A stretch of 64,000 nt of DNA from Legionella sainthelensi (GCF_900637685.1 NZ_LR134388.1:1058501-1122500); one strand, 5' to 3'. Shown: positions 53,346 through 62,954, numbered from the stretch's first letter. The notes: generated by a model from the letters alone, not told the origin. Translations and numbers: made by a program.

Positions 53346-54836
53346 TTAAGCAGGTATATCTGAGAGCTTTAATGTCCTTAATGCGCGATTAAAAGTAGGG
53401 GTACCCTCATCAGATGAGAGATTTGCGTCATCACTTTCTAATTTTTCTCTTGCTTCCCCATAATCAAACCATTTCACTGACGCAGTATACGCTTGGGCTT
53501 GATCCATGACTTTCACATAAGTTCTGAAATTGTTATCTCTCGATGCCAATCTTAACCCATTCAGATAATTATCACGATGGACATTAGGCATAATAATTTT
53601 GTACTGAGATTGAGATACAAGTTCGGCATTCATCATAATTCTTGATAATCTTCCATTTCCATCATCAAAAGGATGTATTTCACTAATTAAAAATTGCATA
53701 AACAGTGCTCGTTCAATACCCGGTTTAAGTAGTTTATATCGTTCAAATCCTTCCCATAATGTCCCTAGTATATCTACAGGCGATACAAAAGTAGTATTAC
53801 CTGCTTTATTTTCTTTCGTCTTAAATACCCCGGGATGTTTTTCAGGCCGTTCTTTCATCATAATGGCATGTCTTTTTTGTAATATATCGATTAACTCATC
53901 CACATTTCTCGGGGTAATACTCATTTCAGAATAATCATTTGTAAGGAGAAAGTTAGATAACACATCATGGCTATCCGCATGACGGTTATTTATTTCTATC
54001 CCTTTAAATACGATGTCCTCAGCCTCATCGATAAGAAACTTTGTTCCTTCGATATAGTTGGAAAAATAGGATTCATAAAAACTCAGGTTTTTAAAAGAGG
54101 TTGAATTGTATTCATAGTCTCTTTGTAGAAGAATACATTTTTTAAGATAGACCACCAACTCATCAAAAAGTTGTATTCTATGCTCATCATAAGGTTTTTT
54201 CTGAGCTACTGCTTTTGCATAATTCGAGGATAAAGTATTTTCATTTGAATGAGTCGACAATAAAGCACTAATAATCTGATTCAGTTTTGTGTATTCCTTT
54301 TGATAACCCAATTTTTCAGCAATTTGCTTTGCTTCATCTCTAATGTGATTAAGATTATCTTCACCGCGAGTACGTAATTCCTTCGCAAGATATTTTTCGA
54401 CACCTTCTGTTCCAATCGTTTTAACCCCAATATAAGAAGCACCTTTAACAGTAGTAAGGTTCTCCAGAAGAGCACGAGGTATACTGCTCTTGAATAAATT
54501 AGGTAGTATTGGTTCGATAAACTCCCTATTATTACCCTTGTACACTTTAATCGTTAGGCCAGGAAGCTCAATAGTTTTTACATAAGTGCTAATCACAAAG
54601 ATAATTGCTCCATGTTTATACTGCTGGGGTTTCAATCCCAAAGCTGTGCTATAAGCAAGTATTCCATCTGATACAATGTGAGGAAGTATCTCCATCCAAT
54701 GTTGAATGACTATTTTATTAACCTCAGAATTTAAGTCATCCGTATAAATGCCATGATATATCCTTCGTAGCCTTCCTTCTTGGTATTCCCTAGATAACTG
54801 ATTGGCCTCTTGTTTGGTTTTTGCAGTTTTTATCAT
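53346..54836 (-). CDS. Fic-domain protein with AbiEi-like N-terminal part
   Basis: 496 residues. Residues 1-190 start M-I-K-T-A-K-T-K-Q-E-A-N-Q-L-S-R-E and contain G-I-Y-T-D-D near 30 and a winged-helix/AbiEi-like block. Residues 230-450 carry Fic: inhibitory helix S-N-Y-I-E-G near 263 (S-x-x-x-E-G), then H-P-F-D-D-G-N-G-R-L-S-R near 377. Fic enzymes transfer AMP to proteins. Fusion to an antitoxin-like N-terminus suggests self-contained control. Five 31-bp repeats lie just upstream. Confidence 0.85.
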   Translation of the reverse strand: MIKTAKTKQEANQLSREYQEGRLRRIYHGIYTDDLNSEVNKIVIQHWMEILPHIVSDGILAYSTALGLKPQQYKHGAIIFVISTYVKTIELPGLTIKVYKGNNREFIEPILPNLFKSSIPRALLENLTTVKGASYIGVKTIGTEGVEKYLAKELRTRGEDNLNHIRDEAKQIAEKLGYQKEYTKLNQIISALLSTHSNENTLSSNYAKAVAQKKPYDEHRIQLFDELVVYLKKCILLQRDYEYNSTSFKNLSFYESYFSNYIEGTKFLIDEAEDIVFKGIEINNRHADSHDVLSNFLLTNDYSEMSITPRNVDELIDILQKRHAIMMKERPEKHPGVFKTKENKAGNTTFVSPVDILGTLWEGFERYKLLKPGIERALFMQFLISEIHPFDDGNGRLSRIMMNAELVSQSQYKIIMPNVHRDNYLNGLRLASRDNNFRTYVKVMDQAQAYTASVKWFDYGEAREKLESDDANLSSDEGTPTFNRALRTLKLSDIPA

Positions 54837-54870
54837 TATTTTCTCTATAGTATTTCAGATAATTAAATAT

Positions 54871-55025
54871 GAGAGTTTAGAATAGTATAAGTTATTTTTT
54901 AGGGAGTTTAGAATATTACAACTCTATATTTAGGGAATTCAGAATATTATAATCCTATATTTGAGGATTTCAGGATATTAAAGATAGTTTTCTAGAGATT
55001 TGAGAATATTTTGAATGATGTATTT
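54871..55025. repeat. Five tandem 31-bp repeats upstream of the Fic gene
   Basis: An AGAATATT-like core recurs at 54879, 54910, 54941, 54972 and 55003, exactly 31 bp apart, with flanking TTTA/TTCA and CTATATTT. Copies 2 and 3 are closest (about 26 of 31 by eye). Spacing of three helical turns puts each core on one face of the DNA, which suits a repeated operator. The array ends about 35 bp before the Fic start. No spacers are present, so it is not CRISPR. Confidence 0.75.
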
Positions 55026-55075
55026 GAATTTCGATATAATCTCATTATTTCATGAAATTGTGTTTGATTAGTCAA

Positions 55076-56431
55076 TTAGATTGTGTCAAAGGTACTTTGA
55101 GTGTTTCCACCAAAAATTCTTTGATGCATTTTATAGAGATAATTATCTGTCATGCCACTGATATAATCAGCGATAACCCTTTTTTGGTCGGCTTCTTGGG
55201 TCTGCCTGCTATATTTTTGAAATACCTCTGTCGGTAATAACATTTCAGGATTAACATCAATTGCATCAAATAGCTGCATAATTAGTACCTTCCCTCCATG
55301 AATAATTGATTTTACGTGTTGGGTTTTAATTAAATTATTGCTTACAAGTAGTTTTAGGTTTTTTATAAATTCTTCAATAGCCTCATTTTCAAATTTTACA
55401 AAATATCTAAATATAGATTCATTGAAATTACTATTTTCTTCAATATAGGTATGAATTATTGCTTCGTGAATTAATGTTCCTATAATTTTCTTTCTGGCTT
55501 TTAAATCATCTGAAAGAAGTAGTGTTGGATAATTGGTCCAATTTTGAATGAAGTTCTGATTTTCAAAAAAATTAACCAACTCATCCATACTAATTTGTCG
55601 AAAGAAAATAGCATCTTCTAAATCATGAATACTGTAAGAAATATCATCAGCAATATTCATAACGCTGCAGTCAAATGTTTTATATTTTGTTTTTTTATGA
55701 TCTGGTTTTGAGGCTGGAAAAGGTCTTTGAAACTCTATTCTTTCATTATCAGTAATATAATTTAATAGATTCAGTACAGTTTGGTTGTCACTATCATAAT
55801 AGCACTTTGGAGGATTCCATCTTGAATTATCTATTAAATATTCTGTAATTTCTTTTTGATCGGAGCTTCTTCGATCTAAATTAGGATATGTTTTTACATT
55901 AACCAATGCACTGTAAGAAGCGGGATACTTTAGTATTCCCAATAAAGTTCTATAAGTAAGATTTAAGGGGTCTACTTTATTAATTAGTCTTAAAGTTTGT
56001 GCGTTTCCCTCAAATCCTCCATGATTTCTCATTTTATAATTTAATGCTTGCTCTCCACCATGACCATATGGTGGGTGTCCAATGTCATGAAGTAACCCAA
56101 TTGTATCGAGTAAAGTTTCTATATCTTCATTTTTTTGAGATTTTAAGAAAATAAGCTTATCTTCCAGATTTTTTTTCTTATCTTGTTCTAATCGGTATAA
56201 TAGATTATTAAAAATGCTTTTTGCAATCGATGCGACCTCTATGGAATGTGTTAATCTATTTCTATGAAAGTCAGAATCCTTGCCGCTCACAATTTGAATT
56301 TTACCTTGAAGCCGGCGAAAAGAATAAGAATGAACAACTTTACATTTATCTTTTTCAAATGGAGTTCTGTGATCTAAGTTTTTTTCTGTTTCCAGTTCAA
56401 ACCTAAATGTATGCCAGTTGATGCTATTCAT
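55076..56431 (-). CDS. dGTPase-family HD phosphohydrolase
   Basis: 451 residues. N-R-L-T-H-S-I-E-V near 57 gives the first His, L-L-H-D-I-G-H-P-P-Y-G-H-G near 113 the H-D pair, and a distal I-A-D-D-I-S-Y-S-I near 263 the last Asp. The N-terminus D-H-R-T-P-F-E-K-D matches dGTPase. Such enzymes cleave dNTPs to nucleoside and triphosphate, and relatives serve as phage defence by starving replication. It stands alone on the minus strand within a defence-rich island. Confidence 0.92.
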   Translation of the reverse strand: MNSINWHTFRFELETEKNLDHRTPFEKDKCKVVHSYSFRRLQGKIQIVSGKDSDFHRNRLTHSIEVASIAKSIFNNLLYRLEQDKKKNLEDKLIFLKSQKNEDIETLLDTIGLLHDIGHPPYGHGGEQALNYKMRNHGGFEGNAQTLRLINKVDPLNLTYRTLLGILKYPASYSALVNVKTYPNLDRRSSDQKEITEYLIDNSRWNPPKCYYDSDNQTVLNLLNYITDNERIEFQRPFPASKPDHKKTKYKTFDCSVMNIADDISYSIHDLEDAIFFRQISMDELVNFFENQNFIQNWTNYPTLLLSDDLKARKKIIGTLIHEAIIHTYIEENSNFNESIFRYFVKFENEAIEEFIKNLKLLVSNNLIKTQHVKSIIHGGKVLIMQLFDAIDVNPEMLLPTEVFQKYSRQTQEADQKRVIADYISGMTDNYLYKMHQRIFGGNTQSTFDTI

Positions 56432-56750
56432 GATTTATCATCCTTGATTAAATGAAATTATAGCACACGAAGTTTTTCCTTAGTTTTCGATTGAATTAAG
56501 CAAAGAAGTGATTATCCCGAAGAAAAGAATTTTCTAAGGGCGCAATATACATTGCTTTGCAATGTTTGAAATTTTAACAAAATTTTCGATTGGATAATAA
56601 AATAGATGGTCTTGGATTTTAAAAGAAACTACCTATTAAAATTACTATAAGGATTCTCTTAAATTCATGAAACATAAGATGGAGTATTAGTGGTAACCCC
56701 ATAAAAGCCTATAATTATTTTAAATCTTATTCAGAATTAAGGGATTTATT

Positions 56751-57608
56751 ATGAAGTTACTTTTGGATAATGTGTATTTAAATTCAGAGTTAAAAGATTT
56801 TAATTGTCCTATAAATGTAAATATTTATAAAATTTATCCAGAGTTAATTATCTCTATGACGCCTAAAAAAATGATGAAACATCAGCAGAATTCTTATGTT
56901 GGGTTTAAAAATAAGCAACCCGATTCAATTATTTTTTCTGGTGGTACTGTAGTTACTATGAATGTAAGTTACAGAAGAAAATTTATAGAAGATATCCTAT
57001 TGATAGGATCGATTATTACTGGGTGGAATTGGTGTTTAAACTCAAGAAGATCGTTAGGATACTTTTGGAAACCTTGTTCTAATCTGGAAGGTTTAAATAT
57101 AAGTGGAAAAAATGAAATGGAGCAGCATTTAAACATTGCAGTTAATAAGATATTAGATCCCGCTTGGCAAAAACAATATGAAAATGGATTTCATTTAAGG
57201 ATGTTAATTAATCACGCAAATATTCATCATTGTGAAGGAAGGTTTTTACTCAATGTTACTCTGTGGGAATGGCTGTATCCTCATATAAAAAATCCTAAAG
57301 GGGCAACCACTCAAGATGAAACTAATAATCTTCAAGAGGTTTTTAATTTTGTTTTAAATCATTTTTGGCCGAAACAATATAAAAAACCAAATCAAAAAAA
57401 TATATTTCATGTATTAAGAAATCAAATTGCACATTCTGGAAAAGTTCCTATTGATAGGTCTTATGCGGAGCAATGGATGGCTCAATTAGTTTGGGACTCA
57501 AAAAATAGAAATGATATAGATCTAAAATGTTATTTACATTTTTTTGATTTATTGACGCAAGTTGTTGTATTAAAAACCCTAGGTATTGATGCAGACAATT
57601 TGATTTAA
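56751..57608 (+). CDS. HEPN-like domain protein
   Basis: 285 residues, unassigned N-terminal half with beta strands. The C-terminal part has V-L-R-N-Q-I-A-H-S-G-K near 227, the R-N-x-x-A-H (R-x(4)-H) signature of HEPN ribonucleases, within a helical region. HEPN proteins often act in toxin or anti-phage roles. It is the only gene in this stretch on the plus strand besides the next Fic gene. The upstream 56432-56750 holds no gene I can support. Confidence 0.65.
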   Translation: MKLLLDNVYLNSELKDFNCPINVNIYKIYPELIISMTPKKMMKHQQNSYVGFKNKQPDSIIFSGGTVVTMNVSYRRKFIEDILLIGSIITGWNWCLNSRRSLGYFWKPCSNLEGLNISGKNEMEQHLNIAVNKILDPAWQKQYENGFHLRMLINHANIHHCEGRFLLNVTLWEWLYPHIKNPKGATTQDETNNLQEVFNFVLNHFWPKQYKKPNQKNIFHVLRNQIAHSGKVPIDRSYAEQWMAQLVWDSKNRNDIDLKCYLHFFDLLTQVVVLKTLGIDADNLI

Positions 57609-57756
57609 CGTAATCTTTCTTCTTTTCTCACCAATGGAAAAATATAGGCATTTGTCCTTTCAAATATATTGCTTTTAAAAAGGTGATTAATAAATCCATA
57701 CTTTATTAATCACTATTGTGCTATATTTTGATTAATAAAATATGAGGTTATTAATC

Positions 57757-58866
57757 ATGAAATGGAATTGGCAGCTTGAGAATTGGCCAAATTTTACTTG
57801 GGACTCCGATAAATTAGTTGTGTTTGAACAGTCTTTTACTGAGAACGCGGGTATTATTATTGGTTCTTCGCAACATATATCTCAAGAAGGTAAGCAAAAT
57901 TTATTTATCGATTTAATGTGTACAGATGCTTTGGATAGCTCAGAAATAGAAGGAGAGCATTTAAATAGAGATAGCGTGCAATCGTCTATACAAAAAGAGT
58001 TAGGATTGTCTACGGAATCTCCTAGAGCTAGCATGGCAGAGCGTGGGATCGCTAAAATGATGGTTAATTTATATCAAACGATTTCTAGTCCACTAACACA
58101 TCAAGTTTTATTTGAATGGCATCAATTTTTAATGGGTAATAGCCATCATTTAGAACATATTGGTCAATATCGTAAGCATGAAGAAGCAATGCAGATTGTT
58201 TCTGGGCCTGATTATGATCGAAAAATCCATTTTGAAGCGCCTCCTTCAAAATGTGTTCGGGCTGAAATGGATCAATTTATTAATTGGTTTGAACGGAGTT
58301 CTCTCACCGGTTCAGCTCCTTTACCCACATTAACCCGATCGGGAATAGCCCATTTATGGTTTGAGAGTATCCATCCTTTTGAAGATGGAAATGGAAGAAT
58401 AGGGCGAGCTATAGCAGAAAAAGCTTTATCACAAGGATTTTCAAAACCAGTAATGACGATATTGGCAAAAATATTATTAAAAAAGAGAAAGGAATATTAT
58501 CAACAGTTAGGATTAGCAAGCAAAACCTTAGACCTAACTTCTTGGTTGATATGGTTTGCTAACATCGCTCTAGAAGCGCAACAAAGCACTTATTTGTATA
58601 TTGATTTTATTATTAAGAAATCTGTTATTTTAAGGGAAGCGGAAGGGAAAATTAATCCAAGGCAAGAAAAAGTTTTATTAAGATTATTTCATGCTGGGCC
58701 TGATGGATTTGTAGGTGGTTTAAGTGCTAAAAATTATATGAGCATAACAGGCGCACCGATCGCTACAACAACCAGAGATTTGAATGACTTGGTGAAAAAA
58801 AATATTCTCAAACGAACTGGCGAACTTAAAGCGACTCGTTATTTTTTAAATCTCGATAAGACTTAA
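57757..58866 (+). CDS. DUF4172-Fic protein (AMPylator type)
   Basis: 369 residues from the ATG at 57757 (M-K-W-N-W-Q-L-E-N-W); an earlier ATG at 57742 adds five. N-terminal DUF4172 has the inhibitory helix S-S-E-I-E-G-E near 68. The Fic core is H-P-F-E-D-G-N-G-R-I-G-R near 208. A C-terminal winged-helix region follows (about 300-365). It should transfer AMP to target proteins under control of its own inhibitory helix. Third Fic-fold gene in this island after Doc and the AbiEi-Fic fusion. Confidence 0.92.
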   Translation: MKWNWQLENWPNFTWDSDKLVVFEQSFTENAGIIIGSSQHISQEGKQNLFIDLMCTDALDSSEIEGEHLNRDSVQSSIQKELGLSTESPRASMAERGIAKMMVNLYQTISSPLTHQVLFEWHQFLMGNSHHLEHIGQYRKHEEAMQIVSGPDYDRKIHFEAPPSKCVRAEMDQFINWFERSSLTGSAPLPTLTRSGIAHLWFESIHPFEDGNGRIGRAIAEKALSQGFSKPVMTILAKILLKKRKEYYQQLGLASKTLDLTSWLIWFANIALEAQQSTYLYIDFIIKKSVILREAEGKINPRQEKVLLRLFHAGPDGFVGGLSAKNYMSITGAPIATTTRDLNDLVKKNILKRTGELKATRYFLNLDKT

Positions 58867-59005
58867 ATGTAAATTTTGAGATTTGGTACGCAGTGAGTAC
58901 CAAATTAAAGTGTCTAGCAGTAAGTTCCAAAATGGAACTTACTGAAGTGTTTCATTTGGCCGACATTGTCCGCCAAATTGAATGTAAGGAATACAAATTT
59001 ATTTT

Positions 59006-60265
59006 CTATGTCCAATTTGGATCCCAATGCGATCCAAATTGAAAAGGTTGGATATCAATAATATCAGCAGATCTAATAACGCCCATACACTTTAAAAAAT
59101 AATCGGTAATCAATTGCATTGGTTTTCTCAACCGCTCCACATCTGTAATGATATACCCAGCGGTCACATCATTACTCATTTTATGATTCATTAACCGTTT
59201 AAGCGCATAAGCAGAAATATCCAGGCTTTCAGCAATAGTAATAAAAGTCCGTCTTAGATCATGTACAGTGAAATGCACTCCAGATGCTTGGGTTACATTA
59301 GCCATTTGTTTACGTGGCTCAATAATATGACCAGCAGCACCAGTTCCTGGGAATACATAATCGTTTATCTTCTTCTCATGACGAGCTACCAATAAATCAT
59401 AGAGAAAATCAGAAAGGGGTAGGGTGTGGGATTCGTTATTTTTTGTTTTAACCACAGTAAAGGTTTTTGCTGCTAGATCGACATTTTCCCATTTTAAGGT
59501 GGCGGCTTCTTCTCTTCGTAAGCCTGTTAGTAAAACTAATAATAAGTAATCTCGTAGGGTTTCATTTTCAATATTTTTAAGAGCAGTATACCAAGCTTCT
59601 AATTCATGAGGTTTAATGTAAGTTTGTCGGCGCTCCACACGATACCATGCGCGAGTTTGTGACAGGCGTCTTACAGGGTTTTCCATAATGAGTGATTTGC
59701 CTTGTGTATCTTCATATTGACCAGCAGCAAAATTGAAGAGGGCGCGAAGTACTCGCATGGCTAGGTTGGCATAAGCCTCACCATGTTCTTTCCCAAGCTT
59801 TTCGTGGTGTTTACTAATGCGGTCTTTGGTAATAGAGAGAATAGGTTTGCTTTTCCAACTAGGAAAGGCTTTGTTAATGATATGGTTGTAGTTGCTAATA
59901 GTTTTGGGTTTTAATGTCTTTCGGGTTTTTAAGTATTCCTGAAATACTTCATTAAGCGTAATAGCACGCATAGATTCGGCTCGTTTTTCAGCAACAGGAT
60001 CTTTTCCCATAGCTATTTGCCCAAGGAGCTCAGTAGCCTTCTTTCTTGCCAAATCTGGGCTAATTTCTGGATATCGACCTATAGTTATTCGATTTAGCTT
60101 TTTGTTAATGAGTTTCTCGACAAAAAATGCTTTAGTTCCACCAGAGGTTACACGAACGCCGAACCCTTTGAGATTGTCATCATAATATTTCTTCTGGGCA
60201 CTTTGTCCCGCTTTAATAGGTTGGGGGATTGCTAAGCTCTCAATATTTGTTTTGTTGATTCGCAT
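59006..60265 (-). CDS. int: P4-type tyrosine integrase of the second element
   Basis: 419 residues. K-G-F-G-V-R-V-T-S-G-G-T-K-A-F near 33 and T-I-G-R-Y-P-E-I-S near 57 mark the DUF4102 N-terminus. Catalytic T-G-L-R-R-E-E near 246, H-D-L-R-R-T-F near 337, N-H-K near 362 and A-G-Y-I-I near 372 follow; here the usual G-H is replaced by M-N-H-K-M, keeping His. It lies 174 bp from the att copy at 60439 and is distinct in sequence from the integrase at 46610. Confidence 0.93.
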   Translation of the reverse strand: MRINKTNIESLAIPQPIKAGQSAQKKYYDDNLKGFGVRVTSGGTKAFFVEKLINKKLNRITIGRYPEISPDLARKKATELLGQIAMGKDPVAEKRAESMRAITLNEVFQEYLKTRKTLKPKTISNYNHIINKAFPSWKSKPILSITKDRISKHHEKLGKEHGEAYANLAMRVLRALFNFAAGQYEDTQGKSLIMENPVRRLSQTRAWYRVERRQTYIKPHELEAWYTALKNIENETLRDYLLLVLLTGLRREEAATLKWENVDLAAKTFTVVKTKNNESHTLPLSDFLYDLLVARHEKKINDYVFPGTGAAGHIIEPRKQMANVTQASGVHFTVHDLRRTFITIAESLDISAYALKRLMNHKMSNDVTAGYIITDVERLRKPMQLITDYFLKCMGVIRSADIIDIQPFQFGSHWDPNWT

Positions 60266-60438
60266 CCTGTCCTCACAATTTAATTAGCGTGTCGTAACGT
60301 GTCGAATATGTGTCGAAGAATTGGGTAAAATCGATTAAAAGAACTTATAACTTAATAATTCTTTAACTACAAGTGGTTAAAAGGATTTTAAAAGAAATTC
60401 AAAGCGTGTCGAAATGGCTAAAACCCATAATTTTCTAA

Positions 60439-60481
60439 TTCGTAATCAAAAGTTCGTGTGTTCGATTCACATCAGCGGCAT
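60439..60481 (+). other. att site (tRNA-Thr 3' end), right end of the second element
   Basis: 43 bp matching 47962-48004 with two changes. Here the T loop reads TTCGATT, the normal form, and the variable region is AGTTC. Only the 3' half of the tRNA is present. The intact tRNA-Thr(CGT) gene should be left of the window if both elements inserted into its 3' end. The neighbouring 60482-60640 shows no gene. Confidence 0.88.
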
Positions 60482-60640
60482 AGTATAACCAATAAGTTAC
60501 TTAATTATCCTTTTCCCATTTAAAGGACAGCGGTTCTTATCCAGTTTCATTTTCGATGGAAGCCTGTTATTGTTAGATAGTGATTTAAAGTGCACTAAGA
60601 GCGTTGATATGCTTTTTTTAAAATACCTTAGGATGTATCC

Positions 60641-61402
60641 ATGCGGACAATAAAAAAAGAGGTATTGAGTAAAGTACCTGAGGTGACTTTATTATTTTGG
60701 ATTATGAAAATTGCGGCTACAACACTTGGGGAAACTGGCGGCGATGCAGTTTCCATGTCGATGAATTTAGGGTATTTTATCAGCACAGTTTTATTTGCAT
60801 TCGTTTTTTGTATTGCGGTTTATGTGCAAGTAAAAGCTCGCTATTTTCACCCAGTCCTTTACTGGTTCACGATTATTGCTACAACGACAGTGGGAACTAC
60901 ACTGGCTGATTTTGCCGACCGGTCACTGAATATTGGCTATGCCGGTGGTTCTTTGATCTTATTATTTTTATTATTAGCCTCTTTATTCACTTGGCAAAAA
61001 ACATTAGGTTCCGTTGCGATTAATACAGTAGCAACACCCAAAGAAGAAGCTTTTTACTGGACCACCATCATGTTTTCTCAAACTCTCGGCACGGCACTAG
61101 GAGATTGGACTGCAGACAGTGCTGGGTTTGGTTACACAGGCAGTGCCTTATTATTTGGTAGTATGCTTTGTTTTCTGGCATTTCTCCACTATTATACTAA
61201 GTTATCTAAAACAATACTTTTTTGGTTGGCATTTATATTAACTCGCCCATTGGGCGCCGTCCTCGGAGATTTTCTCGATAAACCGATTGCAAACGGTGGC
61301 TTGGATTTGAGTCGGTTTGCTGCGTCTGCAGTTTTATTGATTTTCATTGTAGGATGTATTTTTATTTTTTCGCATAACGCCGCTAAAAAAAACACTGAAT
61401 GA
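60641..61402 (+). CDS. DUF347 repeat membrane protein (COG4705-like)
   Basis: 253 residues with eight predicted helices in four repeats. Each begins with a T-L-G/T-V-G type motif: A-T-T-L-G-E-T-G-G-D near 26, T-T-V-G-T-T-L-A-D near 83, Q-T-L-G-T-A-L-G-D near 146 and R-P-L-G-A-V-L-G-D near 203. Each carries a membrane-embedded Asp. This is the DUF347 repeat of uncharacterised inner-membrane proteins. It is alone on the plus strand, right of the att site, so may belong to the chromosome or another island. Confidence 0.85.
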   Translation: MRTIKKEVLSKVPEVTLLFWIMKIAATTLGETGGDAVSMSMNLGYFISTVLFAFVFCIAVYVQVKARYFHPVLYWFTIIATTTVGTTLADFADRSLNIGYAGGSLILLFLLLASLFTWQKTLGSVAINTVATPKEEAFYWTTIMFSQTLGTALGDWTADSAGFGYTGSALLFGSMLCFLAFLHYYTKLSKTILFWLAFILTRPLGAVLGDFLDKPIANGGLDLSRFAASAVLLIFIVGCIFIFSHNAAKKNTE

Positions 61403-61552
61403 CTAGTTTAATAGTGTTAATGATTTTAGGTGTAGGATAGCAACTTTATGATTTTTCTTATTAATTCTTTTCTAGATAACATTAAATGTATCCTGCAAAC
61501 ACAACAATTGATTTATTTATAAAAAAACTAATTGCAGAATCCACTAACTCAT

Positions 61553-61801
61553 TCAATTGGTTTCAAAGATAAAGACGTCATTAAATCCTTTTTTGATCGT
61601 CTCAAGCATTGATACAGTCAAGTCATAATCAATTTGAGGCTGGGTGCTAGAAATTGCAAGCTTATCAAATTTAAATAGATGGACTATTCTTGTACTAAAG
61701 TCACTTATTCCTCCTAATAATAAAAATAAAGTAATCATAGAGACACTAGCGATAAGCAACACCCATTTAGATAATTTCCATTCCTTGGAAATAAGTATCA
61801 A
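61553..61801 (-). CDS. Short membrane protein beside the insertion sequence
   Basis: 82 residues starting with TTG at 61801 and one hydrophobic helix (about 12-30). The frame stays open to the insertion sequence and, in the sequence joined across the insertion, reaches a stop without any ATG, so no longer gene is evident. Weak coding evidence; it could be a remnant. Confidence 0.35.
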   Translation of the reverse strand: MILISKEWKLSKWVLLIASVSMITLFLLLGGISDFSTRIVHLFKFDKLAISSTQPQIDYDLTVSMLETIKKGFNDVFIFETN

Positions 61802-61878
61802 ATAAAATGAAGAGTGAACTATAATGAAAATGACCTATCCCCTAAATTAGTACCACTTCTTTGATGAGATTCATTATC

Positions 61879-62697
61879 CTATGCCACCTTTCTTGCGTAT
61901 TCAACAGGAGGCATATAATTTAGAGAGCTATGAGGTCGAACATTATTGTAGTGTTTACGCCATTGTTCAATCTCAAATCGTGCTTCCTCCATTGTTCGAA
62001 ACCAGTGCTGATTAAGGCATTCATTTCTGAATTTCCCGTTTAAGCTCTCAACAAACGCATTTTGAGTTGGTTTTCCTGGTTGAATAAACCCTAAAGTGAC
62101 ATTCGTTTCTTTGCTCCAGAAAAACATCGCTTTACTAGTAAATTCTGTACCATTATCACAAATCACTTTAATAGGCTTATTTCTTTGCTCAATAAGTTGG
62201 TCTAAAAAGCGAGCCACTTGTTTGCCACTGATTGAGGTAGATATTAGCTGGCCAACCATTTCACGAGAATAATCATCCACTACATTCAATATTCGAAATC
62301 GTCTCCCATTGCTAAGTTGATCCGATACAAAATCCATCGACCAACGCTGGTTTGGTGCAGAAGGAACTTCCATTGGTTGGCGAGGACGAGTCAGTTTTTT
62401 CCTTTTCTTTGTTCGAACTTGAAGTCCCTCCTCAGTGTATAATCGATAAGTATGCTTCTTATTCTGAACCAAGCCTTCAGCTTTAAGTAGTCCATGAAGA
62501 ATTAAATAACCATAGGCCGGATATTGTGCGGCTAAAACCTTGAGTCGTGTTCTGGCCTTCTCATCCGTACGTGGTTTACATTGATAACGAAATGCTGTGC
62601 GGCTTAATCCTGCCAGCTTGCAAGCTACTCGCTCACTCAACTTAAAGAAACATATTAGGTGCTCGATGATCGACTTTCTTGCTGCTGGCTTCACCAC
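61879..62697 (-). CDS. IS3-family transposase OrfB
   Basis: 272 residues with the rve/DDE core: W-S-M-D-F-V near 118 (first Asp), C-D-N-G-T-E-F near 180 (second Asp) and N-A-F-V-E-S-L-N-G-K near 209 (Glu, 35 residues after the second Asp). An N-terminal helix-turn-helix-like part (HTH_21) precedes it. Normally made as an OrfAB fusion by a -1 shift at 62703-62697. Confidence 0.93.
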   Translation of the reverse strand: MVKPAARKSIIEHLICFFKLSERVACKLAGLSRTAFRYQCKPRTDEKARTRLKVLAAQYPAYGYLILHGLLKAEGLVQNKKHTYRLYTEEGLQVRTKKRKKLTRPRQPMEVPSAPNQRWSMDFVSDQLSNGRRFRILNVVDDYSREMVGQLISTSISGKQVARFLDQLIEQRNKPIKVICDNGTEFTSKAMFFWSKETNVTLGFIQPGKPTQNAFVESLNGKFRNECLNQHWFRTMEEARFEIEQWRKHYNNVRPHSSLNYMPPVEYARKVA

Positions 62698-62954
62698 TTT
62701 TTTGATAATACATCCTTCATTGCCTCTAGCTCCAGGAGCTTATCTGCCAACAGTTTTTTAAGATTAACATTCTCTGATTCAAGCTCACGAAGACGCTTGG
62801 CCTCATTCACTTCAAGGCCAGCATACTTACTTCGCCAATTGTAAAATGTGCCTGACGAAATTCCATAGTCTCGACATATCTCTTCGACCTTTATACCTGC
62901 TTCATGCGATTTGATTGCTTTTATAATTTGTTCTTCTGTGTAACGCTTTTTCAC
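62691..62954 (-). CDS. IS3-family OrfA
   Basis: 87 residues. Helix-turn-helix of the transposase-8 kind (Y-T-E-E-Q-I-I-K-A-I-K, then G-I-S-S-G-T-F-Y-N-W-R near 32-42) and a leucine zipper (about 55-82). Its end contains S-K-K-W. The A AAA AAG heptamer in zero frame at 62703-62697 is the usual -1 slip site to enter OrfB. Together the proteins recognise the terminal repeats. Confidence 0.92.
   Translation of the reverse strand: MKKRYTEEQIIKAIKSHEAGIKVEEICRDYGISSGTFYNWRSKYAGLEVNEAKRLRELESENVNLKKLLADKLLELEAMKDVLSKKW

Noticed and set aside
54871..55025. CRISPR array
   Set aside because: The repeats are imperfect, head to tail, and have no unique spacers; no cas genes occur in the window.
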